DNA of 64,000 bases, taken from NCBI RefSeq assembly GCF_004923315.1, contig NZ_CP039646.1:129001-193000 (forward strand), read 5' to 3'. The position numbers and the translations under genes are program-made. The notes below the pieces were generated by a model that saw nothing but the letters and a program-made list of their open reading frames with translations, made no database searches and was not told the DNA's origin. Of the stretch, positions 1-9,106 are shown piece after piece. Within the stretch, counting starts at the first letter, position 1, and every line of letters begins with the position of its first letter. The stretch comes from Azospirillum sp. TSA2s (GTDB lineage Bacteria > Pseudomonadota > Alphaproteobacteria > Azospirillales > Azospirillaceae).

Positions 1-2091
1 CTGACAAAGGACTTTGGCATCGGGCAAACCGCGGCCAAGGGCCTCTACGTCGGCGGCAGCGTCCCATACAAGGAGTTCGGCAAGGGCGACGGGGCCATCG
101 GCGACGCCCTCCGGTACATGCTGCTGGACCAGGGCGGGCTTAAGGATGGCGGCGTCAACACTGTCAAGGCCCTGAAGGCAACCAAGGCCACTGATTGGGA
201 AGAGGCCGCCAAGGACATCGGCTTGGGCGCCTCCATCGACGCCGGCAACACGGCGCTGCGGGAGATGGTCAAGACGCTCTCGGGCGTCACGGACGCGGCG
301 AAAAAGGCCACGACTGAGTCCTTTAAGCCGATGTTTGAGGAACTGGAACGCGCCAAGAAACTGGGCATCGACGGGGCCTATAAGGACTTGGCGACAGACC
401 AGTTAAAAGCCTATCTGGACCAGTTGCGCAACCCGCCTGACTTTACCCAAGTCCAGACGGACATGGCGACGCTGACCGGTCAGTTCCAAGCCGCTCGGGA
501 TGCGTACGCCCAACTCAACCCCTCCATGGTCACCTATGTGGACCAGATCGAAAAGGAGACGCGGGCGCGGATTGCCGCCAACTTCAACAAGAGCCTAGAT
601 CAGCAGATCGCTGAAGCCTCTGGCCGCGGGTACGTAAACCAGATCAACGGCTTCCTCGAAACGCTGGACGCCAACACCCGCAGCCTTGCGGCGGTGGGTG
701 AGCCGGCGGCGAAGGCGCAGGGGCTTTACAACGCCTCGCTGACCAGCCTGCTAAAGACCTTGACCGCTGACCAACTTGGCGACGTGGCCCGGTCCTTTGG
801 TGGAGACATCGCAACTCTGGCAACGTCAATGCAGCAGGCGGCGGTGGCGACGGCTGCGGCGACGTCGGCGCAGGAAGAGGCGACGCGGTTCCAAACGCTG
901 TTCAACCAAATCCAGCGTGACAACGCACAGGCGACGATCACCGCGCTCAACGAACAGAAGAGCGCGGCGACATCGCTCCTGTCGTCGTGGAAGAACCTGC
1001 AATCGTCCATCGCTCAGACCCGCCAAGGTCTGCTTGTGGGCGACCTGTCCACACTCGACCCCAAGTCGAAGATGGAGCAGGCGCTTGCCGACTATCGGGC
1101 CACTCTGGCGAAGGCGCAGGGCGGTGACGTTGACGCAGCCGGTCAGGTTTCCGGTCTGGCTCAGACGGCCTTGCAAGCCGCCCGTGCCTACTACGCCAGC
1201 AATCAGGACTATGCCCGCATTTTCAGCGAGGTGCAGGACGGATTGCAGGGCGTGGAGAGCGTGGCGTCTCGTCAGGTGTCGTTGGCGTCTCAGCAGGTGT
1301 CCAAACTGGATCAGCAGTTGGGCGTCCAACAAGCCATCCTGTCGGCCATCAACAAGCCGGCTCAGACGGACGTATCTGCCGTTCTGTCGGGGCTGAATGC
1401 CGGAAACCTTGGCGATCTGGTCAACTGGGGCAAGCGTATGGGCAGCGACACGCTGTACCAAGTGCTTTCCACGGCTGACAGCAAGCTCGGCTGGCAGAAC
1501 AACCCGTACCGCTACAGCAGCCCGTCCGATCTGGCATCGGTGGGCAACTACATGACGATGGACGACTTCTCCAGCGTCATGCGCGGCATCGGGTTCCAGG
1601 GCGACATCTCGACGGCCAATAGCTGGATTGCAGCCTACGGCAAGCAGTCCGACTACGAGGCAGCCATTCGGTCTTGGGCGCACGGACATGGTGTGCCTGG
1701 GTTCCAGAACGGCGGCATCGTCGGCAATGGTGTGTGGGGTGTCGATAGCGTCATGGCGAAGCTGGCCGGCGGCGAAGGGGTGCTAACCGCTCCGGCAACC
1801 GCCGCCATCGGACCTGGGGCGGTCGACTACATCAACCGCTACCACGCTTTGCCGGCAAATGACCGGTGGGGCGGAAACGTCGTGGAGTACCGGCCGCGGG
1901 CGTCGTCGCAGTCTTCCGGCGGCATGGCCGATCCGGAGACCAAGGCGCTGTTGCGGGAGGCGTGCGCCAAGCTGGACACGCTGATCCGAGTGTCCATGGG
2001 GGCTGGCGACAAGAACATCGAAGGCCTCCGCGAGGTGGCTGACGGTGTGTCTGCTGTGGTGAAAAAGGTAGCGGGTGGAGATCGCCGATGA
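1..2091 (+). CDS. Phage tail tape-measure protein, C-terminal part (5' end outside window)
   Basis: The reading frame is open from base 1, so the true start is upstream; about 696 residues are visible. The body is a long, Ala/Gln-rich, mostly helical stretch with repeated LASQQVSKLDQQLG-like coiled-coil segments. Near the C terminus is a glycine-rich block of the type VPGFQNGGIVGNG...GEGVLTAP, characteristic of the end of tape-measure proteins. Tape-measure proteins set tail length and help DNA enter the cell. The next tail gene starts inside the stop codon (ATGA overlap at 2088-2091), which indicates translational coupling. Family assignment is from the C-terminal motif, size and position. 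Confidence 0.85.
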   Translation: MTKDFGIGQTAAKGLYVGGSVPYKEFGKGDGAIGDALRYMLLDQGGLKDGGVNTVKALKATKATDWEEAAKDIGLGASIDAGNTALREMVKTLSGVTDAAKKATTESFKPMFEELERAKKLGIDGAYKDLATDQLKAYLDQLRNPPDFTQVQTDMATLTGQFQAARDAYAQLNPSMVTYVDQIEKETRARIAANFNKSLDQQIAEASGRGYVNQINGFLETLDANTRSLAAVGEPAAKAQGLYNASLTSLLKTLTADQLGDVARSFGGDIATLATSMQQAAVATAAATSAQEEATRFQTLFNQIQRDNAQATITALNEQKSAATSLLSSWKNLQSSIAQTRQGLLVGDLSTLDPKSKMEQALADYRATLAKAQGGDVDAAGQVSGLAQTALQAARAYYASNQDYARIFSEVQDGLQGVESVASRQVSLASQQVSKLDQQLGVQQAILSAINKPAQTDVSAVLSGLNAGNLGDLVNWGKRMGSDTLYQVLSTADSKLGWQNNPYRYSSPSDLASVGNYMTMDDFSSVMRGIGFQGDISTANSWIAAYGKQSDYEAAIRSWAHGHGVPGFQNGGIVGNGVWGVDSVMAKLAGGEGVLTAPATAAIGPGAVDYINRYHALPANDRWGGNVVEYRPRASSQSSGGMADPETKALLREACAKLDTLIRVSMGAGDKNIEGLREVADGVSAVVKKVAGGDRR

Positions 2092-3710
2092 CGACGCCGG
2101 TTCTGCTGTTTGAATGCACCGTCTTGGACACGGTTAACAACGTGTCCAAGGTGATACGGCGGGCGTCTGAGGCATACAACCACTCTTCGGCTCCCGACTA
2201 TTACGCTGACGGGTTGGCGGCGGACAAGCAGTCCGTCACCAGCCTGCGGCGGTCGGTATGGACCAGTGAAAGCGAGTTTGGCGCTGGTAAGCTTGATGCC
2301 TCTAGCGTCGATATCGCCAACACGGCTGAGTTGGATTGGCTGGTGAGCAACAAGGCGGCCTATGGCTACACGGCCCGCTATCTGTTGCTCGCCAACCGCC
2401 AAGCCTCCTATAGCTCCGCCATCGCCCTCGCTACCGGGGTGGTGGACGGGGCGAATTACCTTTGGGACCGGATCAGCTTTCGGTGGCGCGATCCGGTCGC
2501 CTTCCTTCTCGACAAGACAGCGCAGCGACGGCAGTGGACCGGGACCAACGTCCTGCCGGCTGGCGTCGATGGCGTTGACGACATCAAAGACCAGTGGGTG
2601 CCAGAGTGGTTCGGCACGAACTACAACGTGCAGGCAACCTGCGTTAATACAAGCGTGTGGGTTTTCCAGGCCGCCAACACCGTCTTTACCCCTACGACGG
2701 TCTATGACAAGGGGTCGAAGATGGGCGGCGGCACGGTGCAGCGCGCCTCTCTTGCGGCGCTGTTGAGCAACACGCCTGCCTCTGGCGGGTGGGACTGGTA
2801 CGCCGGAACCTTTACGGCGGCGGACGGCACGACACAGACAGGGACGTTCATCCGCGTTGCAGCCAAGCCGGACGGCGAACTGACGGTGGACGGATCGGAA
2901 GGCGCCACGACGGCTGACAGGACGGTTGCACAGCTTGCCAAACGGATGCTGGCGACATGGGGCATCACCCTTTCGTCGGCTGACGTGACGGTGGCTGATG
3001 TGCTCCAGTCTGGCGAGGCTGGCGTTGTCACCGGCACGTCAGAGGAAAACCGCCGCGACTTCGTGAACCGCCTCCTTGGCACCGCCGGCTTTGTGCTGTG
3101 GGTGTCGCCGGCTGGTGTATGGCGGCTTGGTCGGCCCGGCATACCGTCCGGAACATCGGTAGCAACATTCCGCGTCATGGGGCTTGGGCGTCCGGCGCAG
3201 TCCACCACCGAAGGCGACATCACCGAATTTGAGTGGCTGTCGGATGGGGGCGGAGAGGACCAGCCGGCCTACCAATGCACCATCAACCACACCCACAACG
3301 GATTGGTTGGCGATAAGAACGCTTTGGCTGGGGTGTCGTGGCCTGCCACCAGCACCACGCGCGGGCTACAATGGCTCGGGCAGGAATGGCGCAAGGCGAC
3401 GGCGACGGACAACACGATCCTGACCCAAGCGCCTCTAGCCCGTCAGACGAAGGAAGACGCCTACTTCATCGACGCCACGGTGGCGGCGACGGAAGCGACC
3501 CGGCGGCTGACCATGAGGAAGCGCCACGGCCCACGCCGCGCCCGGTTGCACGTCACCTTTCCGCCCGCAGTCGCCGCAGTGGTCGATCTCATGTCAACCG
3601 TGACCGTCGTTCTGCCGCGCTGGGGGCTTTCGTCTGGCGCGCAAGCCATCGTCTACGACATGGACGTGAATTGGCGTCTCGGAGACGCAGACATCTACGT
3701 GTATTTCTGA
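2088..3710 (+). CDS. Phage tail/baseplate protein (hub-like), 540 aa
   Basis: The start codon overlaps the stop of the tape-measure gene by 4 bases. The product is soluble and rich in beta-forming segments, with no signal peptide or membrane helix. The first part (about residues 1-130) looks like the DUF2163-type tail proteins that follow tape-measure genes in alphaproteobacterial siphoviruses, but no motif fixes this. By position it probably belongs to the distal tail or baseplate. The next gene starts only 9 bases after its stop. The precise role is unknown. Confidence 0.6.
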   Translation: MTTPVLLFECTVLDTVNNVSKVIRRASEAYNHSSAPDYYADGLAADKQSVTSLRRSVWTSESEFGAGKLDASSVDIANTAELDWLVSNKAAYGYTARYLLLANRQASYSSAIALATGVVDGANYLWDRISFRWRDPVAFLLDKTAQRRQWTGTNVLPAGVDGVDDIKDQWVPEWFGTNYNVQATCVNTSVWVFQAANTVFTPTTVYDKGSKMGGGTVQRASLAALLSNTPASGGWDWYAGTFTAADGTTQTGTFIRVAAKPDGELTVDGSEGATTADRTVAQLAKRMLATWGITLSSADVTVADVLQSGEAGVVTGTSEENRRDFVNRLLGTAGFVLWVSPAGVWRLGRPGIPSGTSVATFRVMGLGRPAQSTTEGDITEFEWLSDGGGEDQPAYQCTINHTHNGLVGDKNALAGVSWPATSTTRGLQWLGQEWRKATATDNTILTQAPLARQTKEDAYFIDATVAATEATRRLTMRKRHGPRRARLHVTFPPAVAAVVDLMSTVTVVLPRWGLSSGAQAIVYDMDVNWRLGDADIYVYF

Positions 3711-3719
3711 GGCCCCATC

Positions 3720-4592
3720 ATGGCGACATCAAGCAATGCGGTCATTGGATGGCCGCGATGGACCTCCTATGCCTCATTCACTGAGGACGGCGGTTCTACC
3801 GATCCGATCTATGTCCCGGACAATCTAGGCAATGATGACCTGTCGTTCGTGTGGCGATCTCCTGACCTATCAACTGACAACACGAAGTTCTTGGCCGTCT
3901 TTTCCCGGCCTTCTCCCATCCGGCTTTTCGCCCTAGTCGGTCACAACCTGACCCGCAACGCCACGTTCAGGTTGAAGCTCTACAGCGACACCGGAGCGAC
4001 GGCGCAGATTTACGACAGCGGAGACACGGCGGTTTGGCCGCGCGTTTTCGCCTTTGGGACGCTGCCTTGGAACGATAACCGATGCTGGACAGGCCAGTTC
4101 AACGATCTGGAAATTTCCGGCCTCCGCTGGAACCGCCCGCTGTGGCTGGACAAGCTCTATCTGGCTCGGTCCGCTCGATGTGCCATCTCAGATCCGAACA
4201 ACCCCGCCGGCTATGTTGAGTGTGGCTTGGCTGAATTTGCGCAGGGCTGGCAAGTATCCATCAATTTTAGCTATGGCGCTCAGTACGGGTGGAAAGCAAG
4301 AACGCAGATGGTCCAAGGGATCGGCGGGAGAAAGCAGTTCGAGCGTCGAGATAAGCCCCGCACCCTCCAAGGCGTGATACAATATCTCCCGCGCGACGAA
4401 ACTATGGCGCAAGGTTTTGAGCTTCAGCGACAGGCAGATATCAATGAGCCATTCTACTGGCTTCCAGACCCAACCAGCACAACTAACCTGATCCGAGAAA
4501 GCTATCTCGCCCGCAACGCCGAACTTGGCATGCTCAGTTACGCGACATTCGGCCGCGACAGCATGCCGCTTTCGCTCGAAGAGGCTCTGTAA
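3720..4592 (+). CDS. Phage tail/baseplate protein, 290 aa
   Basis: This gene lies 9 bases after the previous tail gene and directly abuts the tail-fibre gene, whose ATG follows the TAA with no gap. It opens with SNAVIGWPRWTSYA and has many aromatic residues and predicted beta strands (for example RLFALVGHNLTRNATFRLKLY), a pattern seen in phage proteins with discoidin- or carbohydrate-binding-like folds. No catalytic motif is visible. A distal-tail role is inferred only from position between the hub-like protein and the tail fibre. Confidence 0.55.
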   Translation: MATSSNAVIGWPRWTSYASFTEDGGSTDPIYVPDNLGNDDLSFVWRSPDLSTDNTKFLAVFSRPSPIRLFALVGHNLTRNATFRLKLYSDTGATAQIYDSGDTAVWPRVFAFGTLPWNDNRCWTGQFNDLEISGLRWNRPLWLDKLYLARSARCAISDPNNPAGYVECGLAEFAQGWQVSINFSYGAQYGWKARTQMVQGIGGRKQFERRDKPRTLQGVIQYLPRDETMAQGFELQRQADINEPFYWLPDPTSTTNLIRESYLARNAELGMLSYATFGRDSMPLSLEEAL

Positions 4593-6212
4593 ATGACCAG
4601 TACAACGCTAAACGGGCACGACTACAGCACTGATGGCTCTGCTGATCGTGACATGGTTGGGGATGATGGGTACGGCTATCAAACGTGGCTGATCCCAATG
4701 TTTCAGGACGCGCTGACGGACTTCGCGGCAAAGCTGACCAATGCGAACAGCGCCGCCGCCGCCGCCGGCTCCGCTCTCCCCGTCATCAAATATGGATGGG
4801 ACAACGGAACCACGGACGCCGATCCAGGCGCCGGCAAGCTGCGCGCCAACAACGCCACGCTTTCCAGCGCCACTACGCTTTACCTGTCCACCAGCGACAT
4901 GAACAGCGTGGACGTCTCGTCCATCATCGGCGTCTATGACGACAGCACTTCGACCGTCAAGGGCTATCTCGCAATCGGACATCGGACGGACCCGACGAAG
5001 TGGGTGATTTACTCGGTCGGTGGCTCTGTCGTCACGGCGACAGGATACCGCAAGGTGACGGTTGCGTACGTCGCGGGGCCGGGTGGGTTCAGCGCTGCTG
5101 ATCCTGTGGCGGTGGGCTTCGTGCGGAATGGCGACAAGGGCGACACTGGCGCGACCGGGGCAACGGGAACCAACGGCGTAGACGGCACCAACAAGGTGTG
5201 CGAAGGCGGCACGGCAGGCGGCACGGAGAACGCGCTGACCTGCACAGCCAGCCCGGCGGCCATCCTCGCCCGCGGCGTGGCGATCAGTCTCCAGACCGGC
5301 TCGTTGGCAAACACCGGGGCGGCAACGCTGAACGCCAACAGCCTAGGCGCGGTGACGATCCAGAAGAACGGCTCGGCTCTTGTGGCTGGCGATCTCCCGG
5401 CCAGCACGCGCGTGTTGCTGGTCTACGATGGCACATATTGGCAACTGTCGGGAGGCGGTGGTTTCACCGCAGCGACGGCGTCCGATGCCGCCACCGGCAC
5501 CAGCACGACACTTGCCGTCACTCCCTCTGCTCTGTCCGGCTGGACCAATGCGCTGACGGAACTCACGCCCGGCAACGTCGATCAGGCGAATGACTTTTTG
5601 CCGATCTGGGATACCTCAGCGTCCGCGATGCGCAAGGTTCGTGCCTCCGCTCTCGCCACAGTCGCGTCCACGACGACCTGGAACCCGTCAGATAAATATT
5701 CCGCTATGACGTTGTCGAATGGAAATCTCACTGCGTCGATCAACCTCAGTCAAGGCTCTGTTCGGGCGACGAACAGCATCGCAGCTGGAAAATACTATTG
5801 GGAAGTCGTGTGCATCAACGTCGGCGGTGCAATCATTGGCATCATGCTGGCGGCTGGCAACCTTGGTTCATACCCAGGCAATGACGCCTACGGGTATGCT
5901 TACGAAGCGTACGTAGGAAAGAAGGTCAACGGCAATACTGAGGTTGCCTACGGTTCGGTCTGCGTCAACGGCGATGTGGTTGGCATCGCCGTTGACGCTA
6001 TCAACGGTAAGATTTGGTTCCGCGTCAACGGTGTCTGGCAGGGCGGTGGCGACCCAACCGCCGGGACGTCCGCCGCATACACCGGCATTGCAGGATCCTT
6101 CTTCCCTGCGTTCGGCTCCGGCAGTGGCAGCGCGTCCCCGAGCGTAACGGCCCGGTTCAGCCCTGGCTCGTGGTCTTCGCCTGCCCCCACCGGATTTACC
6201 TACATCGCATGA
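4593..6212 (+). CDS. Phage tail fibre with collagen-like and SPRY-like segments
   Basis: The 539-residue product probably forms the receptor-binding fibre. The N-terminal third is alanine/serine-rich. At about residues 180-200 there is a short collagen-like Gly-X-Y run (GDKGDTGATGATGTNGVDG), common in trimeric phage fibres. The C-terminal 170 residues resemble a SPRY domain: KYYWEV near residue 395, then WFRVNGVWQGGGDP and a terminal beta-rich SFFPAFGSG segment. SPRY-type tips are found in several phage fibres and would be the host-contact part here (inference). The gene abuts the preceding stop codon and is followed by a small assembly-type gene. Confidence 0.75.
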   Translation: MTSTTLNGHDYSTDGSADRDMVGDDGYGYQTWLIPMFQDALTDFAAKLTNANSAAAAAGSALPVIKYGWDNGTTDADPGAGKLRANNATLSSATTLYLSTSDMNSVDVSSIIGVYDDSTSTVKGYLAIGHRTDPTKWVIYSVGGSVVTATGYRKVTVAYVAGPGGFSAADPVAVGFVRNGDKGDTGATGATGTNGVDGTNKVCEGGTAGGTENALTCTASPAAILARGVAISLQTGSLANTGAATLNANSLGAVTIQKNGSALVAGDLPASTRVLLVYDGTYWQLSGGGGFTAATASDAATGTSTTLAVTPSALSGWTNALTELTPGNVDQANDFLPIWDTSASAMRKVRASALATVASTTTWNPSDKYSAMTLSNGNLTASINLSQGSVRATNSIAAGKYYWEVVCINVGGAIIGIMLAAGNLGSYPGNDAYGYAYEAYVGKKVNGNTEVAYGSVCVNGDVVGIAVDAINGKIWFRVNGVWQGGGDPTAGTSAAYTGIAGSFFPAFGSGSGSASPSVTARFSPGSWSSPAPTGFTYIA

Positions 6213-6220
6213 GGTTCGCC

Positions 6221-6568
6221 ATGGCAACCATTCACGAAATTATGGCGCGGACATTCGACGCTCGCACTGAGCGCAAAAGCGCCACCTACACCGACACTCC
6301 GGACCCGGAGCATGACCGTATCGTCCGGCGCTGGAACGTGGAGCCGATCCCCCCGGAGGAAATCGCCGCGGCGGAAGCGGCCAAGCGCCGGGCCGAGCGA
6401 GACGCGGCCATGCCCGAACCGCTGAACATCCTGTCGCGCCACCGGAACCAGAAGGACTTCGGCCTGCCCACGACGCTGACCGACGAACAGGCGGTAGCGT
6501 GGGCCGTGTACCTCCAGGGCCTCCGAGATTACCCCGAGACGGGAGTATGGCCCGACAAGCCAGAGTAG
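6221..6568 (+). CDS. Phage tail fibre assembly/chaperone-like protein, 115 aa
   Basis: The ATG at 6221 is chosen because GAGG lies 6 bases upstream and the frame upstream overlaps the fibre gene. The C-terminal motif YLQGLRDYPETGVWPDKPE is the hallmark of small tail-assembly proteins encoded directly after phage fibres (usual form: LRDIP...WP.KP). The middle is charged and helical (EEIAAAEAAKRRAERDAA). It probably helps fold or attach the fibre. It is followed by a terminator-like hairpin and then the lysis genes. Confidence 0.65.
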   Translation: MATIHEIMARTFDARTERKSATYTDTPDPEHDRIVRRWNVEPIPPEEIAAAEAAKRRAERDAAMPEPLNILSRHRNQKDFGLPTTLTDEQAVAWAVYLQGLRDYPETGVWPDKPE

Positions 6569-6592
6569 CCCGCGACAACAATCCAGACCCAC

Positions 6593-6617
6593 AGGCCGCC
6601 AGAGAGCGGCCTTTCTC
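6593..6617 (+). terminator. Hairpin terminator between tail and lysis genes
   Basis: AGGCCGC (6593-6599) pairs perfectly with GCGGCCT (6606-6612) around a 6-base loop and is followed by TTCTC. It lies 25 bases after the stop of the tail-assembly-like gene and just before the endolysin start, so it may separate late tail transcription from lysis. Confidence 0.6.
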
Positions 6618-6633
6618 ATGCCCGGAGCCTGAC

Positions 6634-7311
6634 ATGACCAAGCCCGTATGCTCTGCCGCCGTTGAGATGGTGAAGCATTTCGAGGGCCTTTACCTGAGAG
6701 CCTACAAATGCCCCGCCGGGGTCTGGACATGCGGTTGGGGCGCCACTGGCGACGGCGTGACCCCGACGACGGTCTGGACGCGCGAGCAAGCGGAGGCGCG
6801 CCTTGCGGCCGATCTGGCGGAAGCAGCGGATGACGTGGACCGCTACGTCAAGGTGCCGCTGAACGACGATGAGCGTGGCGCGCTGTCGTCATTCACCTTC
6901 AACCTTGGCGGCGGCGCGCTCGCGTCCTCCACGCTTCTTCGCCTCCTGAACTCTGGTGACATGGCAGGGGCGGCGGGGCAGTTCGGGCGATGGACGAAGG
7001 CGACGGTGAACGGCAAGGCGGTCGATCTGGCCGGGCTGGTCTCCCGCCGGTCGGCAGAGGCCGCTCTGTTCCAAGGCCGCGACTGGACCGACGTTGCGCC
7101 TGCCGTGCCCGATCCGCAGCCGCAAGCCGTCACCGCACCCGCCGGCCCCGATGGCGACCGCATCAAGCGCATCCAGTCCATCGTCGGTGTGGTGCCTGAT
7201 GGGCATTACGGCCCGCTGACCAAGGCGGCGGTGAGCCGGTGGCAGACGGCGCACTCGCTACAGGCTGACGGCGTGGTTGGGCCGCGCACGGCTGCCGCTA
7301 TGGGCCTTTGA
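6634..7311 (+). CDS. Endolysin: GH24 lysozyme with peptidoglycan-binding domain
   Basis: The enzyme hydrolyses the MurNAc-GlcNAc bond of peptidoglycan at the end of the lytic cycle. Near the N terminus HFEGLYLRAYKCPAGVWTCGWG gives the phage lysozyme triad spaced E-8-C-5-T, the variant with Cys in place of the T4 Asp. The C-terminal segment, about residues 175-225 (DRIKRIQSIVGVVPDGHYG...DGVVGPRTAAAMGL), is a type 1 peptidoglycan-binding domain. The ATG at 6634 is preferred: GGAG is 6 bases upstream, and the longer open frame has no lysozyme homology. There is no signal peptide, so a holin-type release step is expected. At 225 aa it is typical for modular GH24 endolysins. Confidence 0.92.
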   Translation: MTKPVCSAAVEMVKHFEGLYLRAYKCPAGVWTCGWGATGDGVTPTTVWTREQAEARLAADLAEAADDVDRYVKVPLNDDERGALSSFTFNLGGGALASSTLLRLLNSGDMAGAAGQFGRWTKATVNGKAVDLAGLVSRRSAEAALFQGRDWTDVAPAVPDPQPQAVTAPAGPDGDRIKRIQSIVGVVPDGHYGPLTKAAVSRWQTAHSLQADGVVGPRTAAAMGL

Positions 7312-7371
7312 CCGACTTTACCCGCTTTTACCTGACTTCCGCTCAAAATGCCCTAGGAGGGGCTACCGACC

Positions 7372-7590
7372 ATGCCCGACATCGACTGGCGTGCTGCCGC
7401 CACCTATGCCGCAGAACGCTTCTCTGAGCCTTCCACCCGCCTTGCCGTTGGGGCCGTCCTGTCCCGCATCCTGGGGCACTACACACCGGAAGACGTGTCC
7501 CTGTGGCTTGAGGTGGCTGGCTACGTGCTGACCGGCGTGATTGCCGCTGTGCCGGACAGAAGTCTAGCGAAGTCTAGCGCGGGACAGTAG
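7372..7590 (+). CDS. Small lysis-region protein with one hydrophobic segment
   Basis: This 72-residue product has a strong ribosome-binding site (AGGAGG at 7355-7360, 11 bases before ATG). One hydrophobic stretch (residues about 43-59, LWLEVAGYVLTGVIAAV) could cross the membrane. It lies between the endolysin and the spanin pair, where phages often encode a holin or lysis regulator. It does not match a holin family I can name, and the single segment is short, so holin function is only a positional guess. Confidence 0.5.
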   Translation: MPDIDWRAAATYAAERFSEPSTRLAVGAVLSRILGHYTPEDVSLWLEVAGYVLTGVIAAVPDRSLAKSSAGQ

Positions 7591-7592
7591 AC

Positions 7593-7910
7593 ATGGGCGC
7601 CGTACTCACCAGCCTCATCGGCTCCCGCTTTGGCATGGCCGGAGTGGTGGCCGCAATCCTTGGGCTGGTCATCGGCGGCCTGCTGCTGGACCGCTCATCG
7701 CTCAAGGCCGAAGTGGCGGAGCGTGATGCGCAGATCGGCAAGCTGCAAGCCGACATCGAGGCGCAGAACGCCGCTGTGGAGCGCATGAAGGCCGATGCCC
7801 TGTCCGCTCAGACCGCAGCAGACGCCCGCGCCAGAGTGGCCCTGCGCCCGCGTGCCAAGCCGGATACGGCGACAGTTGAAAGGCTCAATTCATGGCTCAC
7901 GTCAAACTGA
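7593..7910 (+). CDS. Rz-like inner-membrane spanin subunit (i-spanin)
   Basis: The 105-residue product has an N-terminal membrane helix (GMAGVVAAILGLVIGGLLL, about residues 14-32) followed by a long charged coiled coil (LKAEVAERDAQIGKLQADIEAQ). This is the layout of Rz proteins, which span the periplasm and join an outer-membrane partner to fuse the two membranes during lysis. The next gene, encoding a small lipoprotein, starts inside its 3' end in another frame (19-base overlap), the classical nested Rz/Rz1 arrangement. Its sequence is not conserved, so the call rests on topology and overlap. Confidence 0.8.
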   Translation: MGAVLTSLIGSRFGMAGVVAAILGLVIGGLLLDRSSLKAEVAERDAQIGKLQADIEAQNAAVERMKADALSAQTAADARARVALRPRAKPDTATVERLNSWLTSN

Positions 7911-8158
7911 CCATTGGCGCCGTCCTGCTGCTGTCTGCCTGCGCCTCCGATCCGGTGAGGGTAGAGGTTCCGGTCTATCAACGCGCCGTTCCCCCGGCGG
8001 AGCTGGTGGCGCCTATCCAACCGCCCGGCGCGATTTTCACGGCTCCGGCGTCATCCTCAGTGGCATGTCTTGATCCGGCAGGGCGTGATGCCTTGGTGTC
8101 CTACGTCGATCTGCTGCGGCAGAGGCTTGATGCGTGGAGAGCATGGGCGGTGCCGTGA
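7892..8158 (+). CDS. Rz1-like outer-membrane spanin lipoprotein (o-spanin)
   Basis: The 88-residue product begins with a lipoprotein signal ending in LLLSAC (Cys17 would be lipidated), then a proline-rich region (QRAVPPAELVAPIQPPG) as in Rz1 lipoproteins. It overlaps the i-spanin gene by 19 bases in a different frame. AAAGG lies 9 bases before the ATG. Together the two would form the spanin complex that disrupts the outer membrane. At 88 aa it is a little longer than lambda Rz1 but within the usual range. Confidence 0.8.
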   Translation: MAHVKLTIGAVLLLSACASDPVRVEVPVYQRAVPPAELVAPIQPPGAIFTAPASSSVACLDPAGRDALVSYVDLLRQRLDAWRAWAVP

Positions 8159-8163
8159 ATGGG

Positions 8164-8199
8164 TTCCCGGTTCCGGCATCCTACCTCCGAAACCGGGAA
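8164..8199. terminator. Strong hairpin between convergent phage gene blocks
   Basis: A 13-base arm (8164-8176) pairs with 8187-8199 with one mismatch around a 10-base loop. It lies just after the o-spanin stop and before the end of the first reverse-strand gene. There is no T run, so it may act as a weak or bidirectional terminator, or a 3' RNA end stabiliser. Confidence 0.5.
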
Positions 8200-8250
8200 T
8201 ATCCACTTTAGGAAGTAACCGCAAAAACGAGCACTTGCACGCCGACTATT

Positions 8251-8460
8251 CTAGCTTCCGGCCATGATATCAGCAAGGCGAAACGCAGCCTCGATAGACG
8301 CAGCCTTCGCCAAGACATCGATGCCGCCTTTGTCGTGGGTGAAGATGAAATACCCCTCAGGCCCCATGTGTTCCGCGCCAGCATCGACGATTGTCTGCCG
8401 CGAGAGCGAGCCAATGCAGATGATGCGCCCGCCGCACTTGATGCTGATGATGCCTTCCAT
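8251..8460 (-). CDS. Small conserved-looking phage protein, 69 aa
   Basis: This is the last gene of a reverse-strand block of small phage genes. GGAG lies 5 bases upstream of the ATG on the minus strand. The sequence starts MEGIISIKCGGRIICIGSL and ends in a helix-forming part (DVLAKAASIEAAFRLADIMAG). No signal peptide, membrane helix or catalytic motif is visible. Coding status rests on the ribosome-binding site and on codon use like its neighbours; the function is unknown. Confidence 0.55.
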   Translation of the reverse strand: MEGIISIKCGGRIICIGSLSRQTIVDAGAEHMGPEGYFIFTHDKGGIDVLAKAASIEAAFRLADIMAGS

Positions 8461-8827
8461 CTGTGCTCCGTAGGGGGTGCCGGCTTTCCACCGGGCAGGC
8501 CGTCAGCGTTCGCGACCGCTGCGGCTCTGGCAGACTTTCGCACTGCCTGCGGCTTACTGAGCGGACACCTCCCGTGCCGTACAGCGGTAAGCACGCCGCC
8601 ACCGGGCCGCATAAGCGGAGGGTGGGGTCTGCTGCCCCATGCGTGGGGCGAATAAGCAACTGGCGATGCGGTCAGACCGTCTGTCGCCAGTGAGCCCCCG
8701 GCACGCCGAGGGTGGGTATCCGGTGCCGGGTATCCTCCGGCTGCGGTCAGAGTGTTTGCAACCACTAGACCTCTTCCGGACTGCGCTCCGGCCACGTGCA
8801 GCGCGCCATGGGGCTTCGCTTGCAATT
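8461..8827. other. Gene-free stretch between two reverse-strand phage genes
   Basis: In these 367 bases no frame looks like a real protein: the open frames are Arg/Ser-rich with no convincing ribosome-binding site. The sequence GCGGTCAGA occurs twice (near 8670 and 8740), and several short G/C inverted repeats are present. It could hold a promoter for the 8251-8460 gene or an untranslated RNA, but nothing decisive is seen. Confidence 0.4.
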
Positions 8828-9061
8828 TCACGCATTGTCTACCACGCGGACGGTCAGGCGGCAAAGGCTGATGTCGCCGAAGTCTGTGTCCTGCCCGTTC
8901 TTGACGCACACGTCCACGGCCTTCCGCTCAATAAGCGTGATGCCGAAGAAGTCGCCGTCACCGGCCTCCGGCTCGCAGCGCAGCTTAACCGGAAGGTCGC
9001 CATAAGGCGCCAGCATTTCGGCAAGCTCTCTGGCCGTGATTAGGTGGCTTGTATCGCTCAT
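8828..9061 (-). CDS. Small phage protein, 77 aa, unknown function
   Basis: It begins MSDTSHLITARELAEMLAPYGDLPVKLRCEPEAGDGD, reading like a small soluble alpha/beta protein, and ends with two beta-like strands (KAVDVCVKNGQ, LCRLTVRVVD). GAGGG precedes the ATG by a short gap on the minus strand. Similar small proteins in phage early or accessory blocks have an ELxxxL..yGDlPV pattern, but I cannot name a function. It is probably co-transcribed with the gene starting at 9412. Confidence 0.6.
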   Translation of the reverse strand: MSDTSHLITARELAEMLAPYGDLPVKLRCEPEAGDGDFFGITLIERKAVDVCVKNGQDTDFGDISLCRLTVRVVDNA

Positions 9062-9106
9062 TCGCCCTCACTATTTGGCCGATTTTGCCATTTCCTACGC
9101 CACAAA

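Noticed and set aside
6014..6220. Start upstream of the tail-assembly gene giving a 184-residue protein
   Set aside because: That part overlaps the tail-fibre C terminus in another frame; the ATG at 6221 has its own ribosome-binding site.
8208..8909. Long reverse-strand frame across 8208-8909
   Set aside because: It is Arg-rich, overlaps two better reverse-strand genes in other frames and has no clear ribosome-binding site.
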